Under the pieces are notes generated by a model, which worked only from the letters and a program-made list of their open reading frames with translations, was not told the origin of the DNA and made no database searches. From positions 206,897,841 to 206,961,840 of the forward strand of contig JBAIZL010000001.1 in assembly GCA_036971475.1 (NCBI GenBank): DNA of 64,000 bases, written 5' to 3'. Of the stretch, positions 1 through 15,355 are shown in pieces (position 1 is the first letter of the stretch; each line of letters starts with the position of its first letter). The translations under genes and the position numbers were made by a program. This stretch comes from Prosapia bicincta. Its lineage: Eukaryota; Arthropoda; Insecta; Hemiptera; Cercopidae.

Positions 1-188
1 CTACCCTTTTATTCTATTTCATTTAATTTATTTTCTGAATGTTTTTCCTTCCTTCTTTAGTTTTATTTTCTCTTGTTCCTATCTTCTTTATCCCTCTCTT
101 TTTCCTTCTATATACTGTGTAATTTATTTCACTCGTCGTCAAATCCATTGTTATGCGATATATGATGTTATAGGATAGGAGGATATGT

Positions 189-192
<4 letters not shown>

Positions 193-252
<60 letters not shown>
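193..252. repeat. (AT)n microsatellite
   Basis: About 60 bp of uninterrupted AT dinucleotides. The sequence just after it, to about position 476, includes a segment related to 1865-1953 that I read as a decayed Penelope-like terminal region, so this may be another element-microsatellite junction. Confidence 0.95.
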
Positions 253-256
<4 letters not shown>

Positions 257-387
257 TTTACATCTTAATTAAAGGATGATTTTATAAACATTTATTGATA
301 TAATTAATTCTGAGTATGGACTAGGATATTTACAATACAAAATGTAAATAGCATTACGTTTTATTTTGTATTGATTTTAGAAATTTA

Positions 388-476
388 ATTGCATAAAATC
401 GCAGTTCTGACGTTTCAATAGAATCTCATTTAGAATTTGACGAGGTGTACCCAAAAACAGTTGAAAAGCGAATGTA
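388..476 (-). mobile_element. decayed Penelope-like terminal fragment (copy 1)
   Basis: About 88 bp aligns by eye with 1865-1953. Both share the stretch ATAAAATCGCAGTTC and a run of matches ending in a GAGCGAA/AAGCGAA block. On the minus strand the better copy has a small hairpin followed directly by GAAA, as in the hammerhead region of Penelope-like elements. This copy is more decayed and has lost that hairpin. The family assignment is an inference from the motif and from the microsatellite neighbour. Confidence 0.35.
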
Positions 477-959
477 TAATTACTATAACAATTGTTGCAT
501 TTTCTCTAGCGTTTCAAATTTTAGGTTTATTTAATACGTTATTCACTTGCAAACCTTATAAACTTATTACTTACTAAATTATTAATAATTATTATTGTTT
601 AACTTCATTCGATTAGACTTGGGCTCTACGTATCACCAACAACATAGGTATAATCTAAGGTTATAATAATGATTCTCTGGATTGCACTGATTCACTATAT
701 GTTTAAATGATGATAATTTGTTACAATTTACTTTAATTTTGGCTTGCTAGATAATAATAGCCTTTAAGAGACTCCTAATATTATATTAATACTTGACTTA
801 ATCTACATTGATTTATTATTTCTCAACAAGGGCAGTTGCATTAGGGAGTATAGTTGTGATTTACTCAAAAGTTATTTCTTTGATAATTTAATAAAATAGG
901 ATTTTGTGTGTGCGAGATAAACATGACCGTTTAAAATTGAAAATTATTTATAAGGTTTA

Positions 960-1440
960 ACGACTATGTTCGTAGATCGTGGTCTGGAAGCCCCATCCAT
1001 TAGTAATCACCTTATAACCCACAATCATTTCTTGACGATTTTATTTTCTTTTTGCTAACAACGCGTAGGTTGTTGTTTAACATTCAACTTTCGACGAATT
1101 ATTATTTATTTCCCTTGCAACTTTTCGGGGACTTTACTACGAACTGGACGTAGCCTGGCCGTCCTCTGTTCTCATCGAACGTTATTGGATCACTCTGGCG
1201 TATCGTTCCTCCCAAACATCTTACTTTTTGGACCTCTTATACCTTCTCTCCCAGTTTAAACCAGTACCAGTTTAACGGTACCTAGTTCTTTTACTAGGTT
1301 TTGGAGCGCCCTTGCGTCTTGTAACTGACAAGCTTTCATGGGAATATGCGACACAATAAGTAATAATACTGCCGGTTTGACCTTGTATATTGTGCTCCTA
1401 ATTTTACAAAACCTACTTGTATAGTTAGTTTAAGAGTCTC
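960..1440. other. unassigned, somewhat GC-richer stretch
   Basis: This stretch is less AT-rich than its neighbours but has no open frame above about 60 codons and no motif I recognise. It has a short local repetition around 1255-1300 (CCAGTTTAAACCAGTACCAGTTTAAC-like and ACCTAGTTCTTTTACTAGGT-like text). It may be an old repeat. Confidence 0.3.
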
Positions 1441-1482
1441 CTCTCACATATCGTTATTATATATATATATAATTTAGTAGAA

Positions 1483-1565
1483 TTGTAAATTCAATTACAT
1501 TTCTTGTATTTGTATTTTGACCTAGTTCTTTATTAATACACAAGAATACATATTGCGATATATAT
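1483..1565 (+). mobile_element. Penelope-like 3'-terminal fragment
   Basis: The sequence matches the right arm of the palindrome at 22966-23040 with few differences: both contain CTTGTATTTGTATTTTGAC followed by a TAGTTCTTTATT block and a TTGCGATAT block. It is bounded on the left by a short AT tract (about 1458-1470) and on the right by a long (TG)n tract. At 22.9-23.0 kb the same sequence lies just outside a hammerhead motif, so this is probably a 5'-truncated terminus of the same subfamily. Confidence 0.55.
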
Positions 1566-1568
1566 ACA

Positions 1569-1953
<385 letters not shown>

Positions 1954-2105
1954 AATACTTTGTGAGTAGCTTGTAAACACATTTCAGGGAGAAAATACGT
2001 AAAAAAATATCCTTTTTTTAAAATATCAACTATAGTCCTTAAGCTAATGAAGCTTTTGTATATTACTATATTTTTTTTTGACGAAAACCAACTCACGAAA
2101 AATTA

Positions 2106-5100
2106 GGAGTTATAAAGTAAAACAAATATTCAAAACATTTTCGTTTTAATATTTTATGCTTTTACTTCATCTCTATTAGAACTTACTTATATATCAAACT
2201 GAAAGTACAAAAACCAGGAAATAGTAATTTGCTTAGTTCTGACAACTCAAAAGAAAATTTCATCCCAATTTTAACTGCAGCAATGAGTCCTGTATTGTCG
2301 CTGCTCAGGCGCTCCTTCCCTCTGTGACAATAGCTGCTGGTAATCGTGTAGAATGGTAGAGACGGGTCAAGCAATCTATGTTTGTATATTCACTACATTC
2401 TCCAGTAAACTGCACAGACCGACATCACTAATTAATCTACATAGATTGAACCGAACAGTCTGTGTACATTATTCATAATGCACTCAGCTTTAATTCTATT
2501 ACGTTCACAATAATAAAGCTAAATTTATTAAGTCCAATTTAAACCCAATCTTCTAACTTAAATTTGGTAAATCTTTTAGAAGTTTTAATCCTGTGAAGAT
2601 AAAAATATCAGACAGATATAAATGTGGCGCCAAACTTATAAGAAAGTTTGTTGTTTTCAACAATTTAAAGTTACTACATTATAAACGACTAGAATAATTT
2701 GCCTAAAAATGTATTCCAGTTTAAATTATATTTAAAATAGATCTCCAAATTATCTTTTCGATACTCGAAAGAAATACCAAACACTGGAAGTTAGACACTC
2801 GACGTATATAACACAAAGATTTAAAAGCAACTCAATGCCGTAAGTGATTAGTTCCAAAAACATAGATGTCACTGTAATAATTAAATTGATTTCAAATTTC
2901 AAAAATAACTGAAATACTCATATTCTTAGCAAAAAAGGCTCAGAATGTTTCACAACTAAACTGAGAATAACATTATTGCTAGTACTGGCAAAAGCGCATT
3001 GCAAATATTATTTTAAAATACTGTCTAAATATCTCAGTGTAATAATCGTTTTACAAAGTCACTCTTCGTATATTCATTTTATCTTTATATTGTTATGAAA
3101 GAGATACTACAGAAAAGGTCAATTAAAGGCTCAGAAAATAATTTTATTTTAAAATGCTATTTACGTTTCATTTAAAAAAATCGTAGTTCGTACTCAGAGT
3201 GAATTTATACAAGTCATCAAGAATTGTACATTTTCATATATAATGTATGCGGGTAGCAGATAATACAATCCTAAATGTATTAGAACAGCCATTCCAGTTT
3301 TATAATTTCACTTTTGCTCTATTGTATTTTCCACAAATTATTTTGTCTTGTTTATTCATTTAGGACTACTTTAGCTATGGAAGTGTCTCTCATTCCATAT
3401 TTATTCCAATATTCTCGTGCTAGGTTTCGCCAGTTAGATTTATTTTTAAATTAAAATTGTTCTTAACCCAGTTAAGTGAACCTATGACTATACACAATAT
3501 CACTCATTCTACAAACCGTTGTACGACTTTAAAATCATATCGTAAATATTTTAAACCTAGTAAAAAATTCTTGGGTTTATGAGATAAATAGTAGTAAACA
3601 GAAGGATATTTGTATTTACAAATTGCTTTTTATTATATCAGGGTGTTTCGTTGAATTCAGTCTAAAATTTATGAATGCTCTGTAAATCTTACTGCGTTAA
3701 GCAAAATACGAATTTATTATTCTTATAATTCGTTGTTTTCGTTTGTTTAAGCGACCATTTTTATACCTATTCACATTTTACTTTTCTTTTATAAAAATGT
3801 GTTCTATTTTGAAATGTAATTTCAATTGGAAAATTATAGTAGTTATTTACGTAGGCTTTATCTAAATTTTTTAAAACTTTTTAATATTTATACACATTTT
3901 AATTTCCTATGAATGTTTTTGCTCTTTCGGTTTTAACAAGCGTATTTGCTTATTATTTTACTTACTCATAGTTGGCAATTTTCATGGTGATCAAGTTTAT
4001 AAACATCTTCAACTCTGAGATCCTAAATTTTCTCTCACTTCTCTTAATACCTTGTCTTGTAATATTGCATGTAGTACTTTGCGTCTAATATTGTTACACC
4101 AGATACGACCGAGGCATTGGAGCCTCCGTGATTAACTCGTAGCGTTTAATCCATCTGTTAAAGGATGAAGGTGCCATATCTCCACGACACCCTGAATAAT
4201 CTTTTCTAAAGTCACACCTCAAAGGCCACTTTAACTCCCTGTCCAGATCCTCCTTCACAATCCTAGAACCCATTAAATATGAGAAATAACACAGCAAAAT
4301 AATCATAGACCAATTTCAGAGTGTCTCTCTTGAAATATACTCATTTCGTTCAATATAGTTACGCTTTCTGAATCCAAATTATTATTTCACATTCAGGCTT
4401 AAATAATAGAATAACTAAATATTTACGTGGTTACGTATTATATTTACCAATTTTTTAAAGAATCTGAAGAGTTAAAACAACATTATATTCCATGGTTTCA
4501 AGTTAAATGTGTATGACCAAACAAATGTGAACGCTATCGCTCTGTAATGCTATGGCTACAGGATAATTATAAAATAATTAATATGATGTACAACCTTGCT
4601 GTTATTAAATCAAAGGGAACACATAATTTATAATTTAAAGCTTGCAGGCAAGTTTTCTTTTCAACATACATTTATGTAACCTTGAAACCCCTTAAATTTA
4701 TCATAAGCAAAACAAAACATATATAAGTATAACGTGTATAAGTATAATTTAACGAAAGAAAAATATAAGAATTTTCCTAGAACAAGTTTTAAAACTCTTG
4801 GATAACCAAATTTCTTTTTTGTTTTAACTTATCAATGTTTTCTAAAATTCTTCGTAAATACAAGTTCTGATATGAAACTGTCTCTCAGAGAATATATTTG
4901 TTATAAATTTGTTACAAAGCAATATTGATTTGCTCAATAGTTTCTAAAAAATAAAACCAAAGGTTTATGCAAATTTGTTTTAGCTAAATGTTATTAAATA
5001 ACACAAGTTGGGAGAATGATACATTTTATTATGCATTTTTGTACTAGGGACTGGGTGTGTTCATAGTTGTACTGTTATTGGAGCTAGAGCTACGTGTGTG

Positions 5101-5815
5101 TATGTTCGGTTAGTTTTATGTTACACTTTGCTTAGCATGATGTGTATTGTCATCTGACCGTATATTTTGTGCTATGCGACGTATGTCATAGTTTTCTTGT
5201 GACCTGTTGCCTCTGAGTGTGAGATTATTACTTGACAACGTACAATAGGCAAATATATTAAATAGGGGGCAACGGAATTAGTTTATTGAAATATGCAATA
5301 GATTTATAGATAAAAGATATTTTCCCAGTTCTTTTTTCATGCTTTTCATGCGTTTTCTAGATGTTTATGATAAATTACTGTTCAATTAACAAAAAGTATA
5401 ATCTGATACATTTCTCTTGCGATTTAGGACCTTTGAAAAAAATACCCAAGGAACAAGACCTAATAAATATCTTAAAATAACGTATTTTTAAACGCAAGCT
5501 AAATAACTGGTTTTAATAATTGACCTGGAAATTGATTAAATATTTACTTTAAAATTCCAATATTATTGATTCGAGATAAACAATAGTTATTTTTTATGGG
5601 CGTTTATATGAAGTGATAATTAGATTATATACAAGTCCCTAGATATATGACGATTCAAAGATCCAAGTAGCTTAATATCCTACGGCACTTTGAAATGGAA
5701 ACTTTATTGTCCAAAGAAATAATTTAAATCATAAATTTAACTTACTAGTGTATATAGCAAACAAGAACCTCATTATGAGTAAGTGATTAGAGATAAACCT
5801 GTGAAAGTTGTGATG
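2106..5815. other. AT-rich intergenic sequence
   Basis: No gene, RNA or mobile-element motif recognised, apart from the dispersed repeat listed at 2290-2505. Open frames are short, without family resemblance. A 70-codon minus-strand frame at 4094-4306 is mentioned only because it is locally less AT-rich; I cannot support it as an exon. Confidence 0.5.
2290..2505. repeat. dispersed repeat R2, copy 1
   Basis: This stretch aligns loosely with 28490-28715: a pyrimidine-rich block, a CGGATCAA/CGGGTCAA block, a shared AAACTGCACAGA block, then a TCTGTG block and ATTCTATT. Identity looks well below that of a recent duplication, so the two are probably old copies of one interspersed element of unknown class. 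Confidence 0.45.
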
Positions 5816-5819
5816 AAGG

Positions 5820-8051
<2,232 letters not shown>

Positions 8052-11000
8052 TTCGTTATAAAGGGTTGGTTGAGCGTGAACAAGGACATAATGTAAAGTG
8101 AGTAATAGCTTTAGTGACCGATTGTAGGCTATTAAATGTAGTCTATAAGCGAGCTTAGTAATTATTAGTAGGCTTAATTAAAACAATAAATTCGTTATAA
8201 AGGGTTGGCTGAGCGTGAACAAGGACATAATGTAAAGTGAGTAATAGCTTTAGTGACCGATTGTAGGCTATTAAATGTAGTCTATAAGCGAGCTTAGTAA
8301 TTATTAGTAGGCTTAATTAAAACAATAAATTCGTTATAAAGGGTTGGTTGAGCGTGAACAAGGACATAATGTAAAGTGAGTAATAGCTTTAGTGACCGAT
8401 TGTAGGCTATTAAATGTAGTCTATAAGCGAGCTTAGTAATTATTAGTAGGCTTAATTAAAACAATAAATTCGTTATAAAGGGTTGGTTGAGCGTGAACAA
8501 GGACATAATGTAAAGTGAGTAATAGCTTTAGTGACCGATTGTAGGCTATTAAATGTAGTCTATAAGCGAGCTTAGTAATTATTAGTAGGCTTAATTAAAA
8601 CAATAAATTCGTTATAAAGGGTTGGTTGAGCGTGAACAAGGACATAATGTAAAGTGAGTAATAGCTTTAGTGACCGATTGTAGGCTATTAAATGTAGTCT
8701 ATAAGCGAGCTTAGTAATTATTACTAGGCTTAATTAAAACAATAAATTCGTTATAAAGGGTTGGTTGAGCGTGAACAAGGACATAATGTAAAGTGAGTAA
8801 TAGCTTTAGTGACCGATTGTAGGCTATTAAATGTAGTCTATAAGCGAGCTTAGTAATTATTAGTAGGCTTAATTAAAACAATAAATTCGTTATAAAGGGT
8901 TGGTTGAGCGTGAACAAGGACATAATGTAAAGTGAGTAATAGCTTTAGTGACCGATTGTAGGCTATTAAATGTAGTCTATAAGCGAGCTTAGTAATTATT
9001 AGTAGGCTTAATTAAAACAATAAATTCGTTATAAATGGTTGGCTGAGCGTGAACAAGGACATAATGTAAAGTGAGTAATAGCTTTAGTGACCGATTGTAG
9101 GCTATTAAATGTAGTCTATAAGCGAGCTTAGTAATTATTAGTAGGCTTAATTAAAACAATAAATTCGTTATAAAGGGTTGGTTGAGCGTGAACAAGGACC
9201 TAATGTAAAAAGAGTAATAGCTTTAGTGACCGATTGTAGGCTATTAAATGTAGTCTATAAGCGAGCTTAGTAATTATTAGTAGGCTTAATTAAAACAATA
9301 AATTCGTTATAAAAGGTTGGTTGAGCGTGAACAAGGACATAATGTAAAGTGAGTAATAGCTTTAGTGACCGATTGTAGGCTATTAAATGTAGTCTATAAG
9401 CGAGCTTAGTAATTATTAGTAGGCTTAATTAAAACAATAAATTCGTTATAAAGGGTTGGTTGAGCGTGAACAAGGACATAATGTAAAGTGAGTAATAGCT
9501 TTAGTGACCGATTGTAGGCTATTAAATGTAGTCTATAAGCGAGCTTAGTAATTATTAGTAGGCTTAATTAAAACAATAAATTCGTTATAAAGGGTTGGTT
9601 GAGCGTGAACAAGGACATAATGTAAAGTGAGTAATAGCTTTAGTGACCGATTGTAGGCTATTAAATGTAGTCTATAAGCGAGCTTAGTAATTATTAGTAG
9701 GCTTAATTAAAACAATAAATTCGTTATAAAGGGTTGGTTGAGCGTGAACAAGGACATAATGTAAAGTGAGTAATAGCTTTAGTGACCGATTGTAGGCTAT
9801 TAAATGTAGTCTATAAGCGAGCTTAGTAATTATTAGTAGGCTTAATTAAAACAATAAATTCGTTATAAAGGGTTGGTTGAGCGTGAACAAGGACATAATG
9901 TAAAGTGAGTAATAGCTTTAGTGACCGATTGTAGGCTATTAAATGTAGTCTATAAGCGAGCTTAGTAATTATTAGTAGGCTTAATTAAAACAATAAATTC
10001 GTTATAAAGGGTTGGTTGAGCGTGAACAAGTACATAATGTAAAGTGAGTAATAGCTTTAGTGACCGGTTGTAGGCTATTAAATGTAGACTATAAGCGAGC
10101 CTAATAATTATTAGTAGGCTTAATTAAAACAATAAATTCGTTATAAAGGGTTGGTTGAGCGTGAACAAGGACATAATGTAAAGTGAGTAATAGCTTTAGT
10201 TACCGATTGTAGGCTTTTAAATGTAGTCTATAAGCGAGCTTAGTAATTATTAGTAGGCTTAATTAAAGCAATAAATTCGTTATAAAGGGTTGGTTGAGCG
10301 TGAACAAGGACATAATGTAAAGTGAGTAATAGCTTTAGTGACCGATTGTAGGCTATTAAATGTAGTCTATAAGCGAGCTTAGTAATTATTAGTAGGCTTA
10401 ATTAAAACAATAAATTCGTTATAAAGGGTTGGTTGAGCGTGAACAAGGACATAATGTAAAGTGAGTAATAGCTTTAGTGACCGATTGTAGGCTATTAAAT
10501 GTAGTCTATAAGCGAGCTTAGTAATTATTAGTAGGCTTAATTAAAACAATAAATTCGTTATAAAGGGTTGGTTGAGCGTGAACAAGGACATAATGTAAAG
10601 TGAGTAATAGCTTTAGTGACCGATTGTAGGCTATTAAATGTAGACTATAAGCGAGCTTAGTAATTATTAGTACGCTTAATTAAAACAATAAATTCGTTAT
10701 AAAGGGTTGGTTGAGCGTGAACAAGTACATAATGTAAAGTGAGTAATAGCTTTAGTGACCGGTTGTAGGCTATTAAATGTAGACTATAAGCGAGCCTAAT
10801 AATTATTAGTAGGCTTAATTAAAACAATAAATTCGTTATAAAGGGTTGGTTGAGCGTGAACAAGGACATAATGTAAAGTGAGTAATAGCTTTAGTGACCG
10901 ATTGTAGGCTTTTAAATGTAGTCTATAAGCGAGCTTAGTAATTATTAGTAGGCTTAATTAAAGCAATAAATTCGTTATAAAGGGTTGGTTGAGCGTGAAC

Positions 11001-11943
11001 AAGGACATAATGTAAAGTGAGTAATAGCTTTAGTGACCGATTGTAGGCTATTAAATGTAGTCTATAAGCGAGCTTAGTAATTATTAGTAGGCTTAATTAA
11101 AACAATAAATTCGTTATAAAGGGTTGGTTGAGCGTGAACAAGGACATAATGTAAAGTGAGTAATAGCTTTAGTGACCGATTGTAGGCTATTAAATGTAGT
11201 CTATAAGCGAGCTTAGTAATTATTAGTAGGCTTAATTAAAACAATAAATTCGTTATAAAGGGTTGGTTGAGCGTGAACAAGGACATAATGTAAAGTGAGT
11301 AATAGCTTTAGTGACCGATTGTAGGCTTTTAAATGTAGTCTATAAGCGAGCTTAGTAATTATTAGTAGGCTTAATTAAAACAATAAATTCGTTATAAAGG
11401 GTTGGTTGAGCGTGAACAAGGACATAATGTAAAGTGAGTAATAGCTTTAGTGACCGATTGTAGGCTATTAAATGTAGTCTATAAGCGAGCTTAGTAATTA
11501 TTAGTAGGCTTAATTAAAACAATAAATTCGTTATAAAGGGTTGGTTGAGCGTGAACAAGGACATAATGTAAAGTGAGTAATAGCTTTAGTGACCGATTGT
11601 AGGCTATTAAATGTAGACTATAAGCGAGCTTAGTAATTATTAGTAGGCTTAATTAAAACAATAAATTCGTTATAAAGGGTTGGTTGAGCGTGAACAAGTA
11701 CATAATGTAAAGTGAGTAATAGCTTTAGTGACCGGTTGTAGGCTATTAAATGTAGACTATAAGCGAGCCTAATAATTATTAGTAGGCTTAATTAAAAAAA
11801 TAAATTCGTTATAAAGGGTTGGTTGAGCGTGAACAAGGACATAATGTAAAGTGAGTAATAGCTTTAGTGACCGGTTGTAGGCTATTAAATGTAGACTATA
11901 AGCGAGCCTAATAATTATTAGTAGGCTTAATTAAAACAATTTG
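8052..11943. repeat. 139-bp satellite array, 28 head-to-tail units
   Basis: Units start at 8052 and recur every 139 bp (8191, 8330, 8469 and so on to 11805), giving 28 units with no net insertion or deletion in 3.9 kb. Each starts TTCGTTATAAAGGGTTGG and ends TTAAAACAATAAA. Most differ by zero to three substitutions; the last few bases of the final unit diverge into flanking sequence. A variant type (GTACATAATG, CCGGTTGTAG, GTAGACTAT, GCCTAATAATT) occurs at unit starts 9998, 10693 and 11666, and partly at 11805, showing higher-order duplication. There is no open frame of note, no hammerhead core and no polymerase III box. A centromeric, heterochromatic or simply amplified role cannot be told from the sequence. 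Confidence 0.97.
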
Positions 11944-11999
11944 TACGGTTTAAAAATCTAAGGTGTGTAAGTTATACCCATAAAAGTATGTAAATTGTT

Positions 12000-14200
12000 A
12001 AATAGTTGATCTAAATTTGGCATATAGTTTATTAAACACCTGTGAAAAGAGTATTTACTAGCTGAATTCAAATATTCTGTTCACTATAAATTGAGCATTT
12101 ACCTAAATTTTGAGTCATTTAATCAATATTCTTGGAGCCAACTGAAAGTTTAGTTATCATACTCATAAATACTGTTTCATTTCATTTAAAAATCCTCAGA
12201 ACTACAACATTTCAAATTAATCACTCCCTACACAAAAGCTGTTATTTTCAGAAGTCTGTTTTGTTTACAATCTTTACATTTGTCTTTACACAGTGTACAG
12301 AGATTACTCACTGTTGACAATACAACACAAGATGTCTCTAGTATGGCTTTAGACAATAGGGAAGACGTATATGCACAAAGGGTCCTTTGTTTTACCCCAA
12401 AGCCCTTACAAAGTTCAGTAGGAAGCAATCTGTAATTTATTTGTTTCTTAGGTGTTGTGTTAAATATATGTAATAAATATTAAATTTATATATTTATGAG
12501 TATTCACATTTTATAATATTCATCGCATACTTTTAGGCTATTTTAATGTTAGGAACAGTAAATATTTGTTAGTATTTCCGGTTAAATTTGTTAAGGGTGA
12601 GCATAGCTCAACCCCTTCTACTTTCACAAAATTAAGTTTAAAGGTATTTGTTTAAAGTATGATTATAAATTAGAGTCGGTTACCATTTCATTCTCGAATA
12701 TTCTCAATTAATCTTCCCCATTCCCCTATCAATTCATATTTGAGTGTGTTTACCAATTCACTTTGCACTATTTTTTTAATCCTGTTCGAGAATTTCCACT
12801 TTCATGTTCACATTTCTGATGTCTACGTTAGCCATTCATCTAGGAGTGCCTTATAGCATAGACACACTGCCTTAGGGGTTTAATTTTTTTCTTGATAAAT
12901 TCATAACTTTCGCTCGCAGTTTTATTTTTGGTGGTAGTAAATGACACAGATTATTTTGATTTTGTTTTTGAATCCAATTTGATTTTTTTATCCTAAGTTT
13001 ATTTTACAAGTTATTTAGAAACTATGAGTATTTATTATTATGAAGGGAATACCTTATGAGTTTTACTACGGTTCAAGTGTTTTAGGAATAACAATAAAGG
13101 CTAGGAATAGTTATGACACGGGAAGATATTGAATGAATAGTTTTTTTTTAATGTAAAGCTACTTTGTTGTTATATAACGTTTTTTAAACCCGCGTCTGGG
13201 GCCCCAGATTCCTCCCAGCCTTCGTGGCAGCCAACTTCTAGCAAGATGCCTCCGTCAAACATGCGCATGCGGTTAGTATCTTTAACGTGCGTGAAGGAAA
13301 CAGAATGAATTGCCTATGCACCAAGATGATAAGCTGTCTTCAGAGATGAATGTCGTGCTAAGAGCGAGATGAAGAAATCGGGCAATGAAAAAAACCCTGC
13401 CAGGAAAAATAACACGACAGACTTTCCTGTTCATAACGGTGACATCTGGTGGAAATTTATTTAACAACACAATCTGAGATTAGTTTTACTTTTATTCATA
13501 AAGGATCTACGAACTTTAAAGTCGTATAAATGGATTAAACACTTGTTCATCAAATTATTTCAAAGTTAATCTCCTTATGTTATATGCCACTAAATTTCCT
13601 ACAATCTTTGAACGCTAATAGACTCAATAAGCATGGAATGGGGTGTTTGTTGATAGTAATTAAACAATAAGGGGATAATCGATTATCAACACAATTATTG
13701 CGTTGGGAACTCAGCTTACCCCCGTTTTCCCATTAACGCTGATACGGTTAAACCAAGTAACTATTGCCTGAGCAGACTCTACCTCCACTAATACGATCAA
13801 TTAAGTTCTAGTTATTATAATATCTGGCAATAATAACTTACAAATTTAACATAGAGTGAGACATTAGTCTTACAATGCCGTTTGTATCGAGTTTTTAATT
13901 GTTGTTTTTTTATAAAACACAAATAGAAATATTATCCAGGCATAAATAAGACATATATTTCAAACAGTTCAAGTGTATTTGACGTTAAAAAGAAAGGAAA
14001 TTTGTGATTCCTGGTAATTCAGTAGAAAGGCATATTTATCAATGATTTTTCAGAATTAGCAATGTTATTGAAAAACCAAAATGAGATTATTTTTTAATAA
14101 TAACTGACCTCTATTAAACATCATTATTAGGATTCATAATAGACGTAAATTAACCTATCCAAAAACGAAATCTGAAATATATCATATTATTTGATATAAT
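12000..14200. other. AT-rich intergenic sequence with small GC islands
   Basis: It contains one copy of dispersed repeat R1 (12276-12443) and a 14-bp perfect palindrome, TCTGGGGCCCCAGA, at 13195-13208 inside a short GC-richer patch (about 13190-13275). No gene is supported. Confidence 0.45.
12276..12443 (-). repeat. dispersed repeat R1, copy 1
   Basis: It aligns over about 170 bp with 26097-26274, both ending in CATTTGTCTTTACACAGTG on the plus strand and sharing TTGACAATACAACACAAGATG. On the minus strand both copies give a similar peptide: KGFG, then SLL, then a shared TSCVVLST, then LCKDKC. This suggests either coding descent or an element whose small indels happen to cancel. Family unknown. 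Confidence 0.6.
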
Positions 14201-14227
14201 AAAGCAAATTATACGGATTTTACATTC

Positions 14228-14331
14228 CGTCTCCCTTTTCATGTGTGAATCGCGTATCTTACGCAGAATGCTTGTAACGAGCTAACCACGAGGAATATCT
14301 GGGAGACGGGAGCGTAGCGCTAAGGGAGACG
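14228..14331. repeat. inverted repeat module (10-bp arms)
   Basis: CGTCTCCCTT at 14228-14237 is answered by AAGGGAGACG at 14322-14331, enclosing 84 bp that hold a further GGGAGACGGG. The stretch is GC-richer than its surroundings. On the minus strand a GTGGTTAGCTCGTTAC-like piece recalls a polymerase III box A, but no box B follows, so a SINE or MITE origin is only a guess. Confidence 0.4.
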
Positions 14332-14851
14332 AAATCATATATGGGCATCATATATTTTGGTCTACATTAAAAGCCCTTAAGCCATTACAAAAAAATTAGT
14401 GAAGAGTTATCCTAACAGTTAGGCTCTTCAATTAGGTTCTAACACTAAGGATTAGGTCCTTACTAAGGATTACGATCAGAAGAACTACACAAAACAATTT
14501 TTATTCAATACTTGTAGACAAACATTAATTTAAATAATATTCGTGGATTTTTAAGAGGACATTTCATTTTATCTAGTATTAACATAAACCTAGTCATACC
14601 TACATTATCAAAAAGTATGTATTTAAGGTATGTATATAACGTATGCCTACTTTAGCACAAATGTTTGTAATAAAGTTATTACTTGAATACTTCAATCGAT
14701 TATAGCAAATTTGTGTAGATTTCGAAAGTTTCTCTAAATTATTTTTAAAAAAATCGGATTTAATAATTATTATTTTACTTTATTTCGTTTTATGTAGTTT
14801 TAATAAAAACTGTGTGTTGAAATTTTCCAATGTTTCATTTTCATTTTAAAA

Positions 14852-15355
14852 GTGTTAATTCAAAATACGTCGCTGCCAAGAAACGATGTTACTTCAAGAA
14901 TAAATTATTTATCTCTATATTTAGCGCTTCAATTCAAGGAGAAAATAAAGAAAGTCTCAAACTTTTCACTGGCTGTTGATACTGTTAACAGAGCACAACA
15001 TGCTGTTTTTATACGAGGTATTAACAGGAACTGTGAAATAACTGAAGAAATATTAAAGTGCGTTCAATTGACAAGTACTACAACAGCAAATGTTATTTAC
15101 TCTGCAATCGAACATTTGATAGAAGAATATCAACGCGACTGGAATATACTTAGCAGCACAACTACGAATGACGATCCTACCATGGCTAGCAATAGTAATA
15201 GTTTTCCTTTGTCCCACTTTATTACCAACCTCAACTCTCTCAATCAACACCTTAGAACAGAATTCTATAATTTTTTTAACACAATCTTACCAGCGCTGCC
15301 ACCAATTTGTCACTATGGAGAAGCGGGAGTCGATTTAGACTTGTTCTGTTTATGA
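14852..15355 (+). pseudogene. hAT-type transposase fragment (GTF2IRD2/ZBED-like)
   Basis: A 167-codon open frame without an ATG (it opens at a GTG) whose first 100 residues resemble the hAT-derived domain of GTF2IRD2/ZBED-type proteins. Visible elements are an LPRNDVTSRIN start, the block FSLAVDTVNRAQHAVFIRG (residues about 38-56), CEITEEIL and a TTT run. In intact relatives the Ala-Val/Leu-Asp is followed by a DESTD-like acidic stretch; here that stretch is shortened, removing part of the catalytic neighbourhood. The region expected to carry a TDGAPAM-like block reads TTNDDPTMASNS. The end (HFITNLNSLNQHLRTEFYNFF) resembles a later part of the family, so a central segment seems deleted. No terminal inverted repeats were identified. 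I infer a dead, internally deleted copy; recent domestication cannot be excluded. Confidence 0.6.

Noticed and set aside
8052..8070. CENP-B-box-like sequence at each satellite unit start (TTCGTTATAAAGGG)
   Set aside because: It keeps TTCG and the central A but fails two positions of the essential CGGG, and pogo-derived CENP-B binding is not established in such genomes.
8052..11943. The 139-bp array as a possible CRISPR array
   Set aside because: There are no variable spacers; whole units are identical and the genome is eukaryotic.
8052..11943. A hammerhead ribozyme inside the satellite unit
   Set aside because: Neither strand has CTGATGA or GAAA in the required order.
13195..13208. 14-bp GC palindrome as an operator or replication origin
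   Set aside because: It is isolated and short, with no supporting context in a eukaryotic window.
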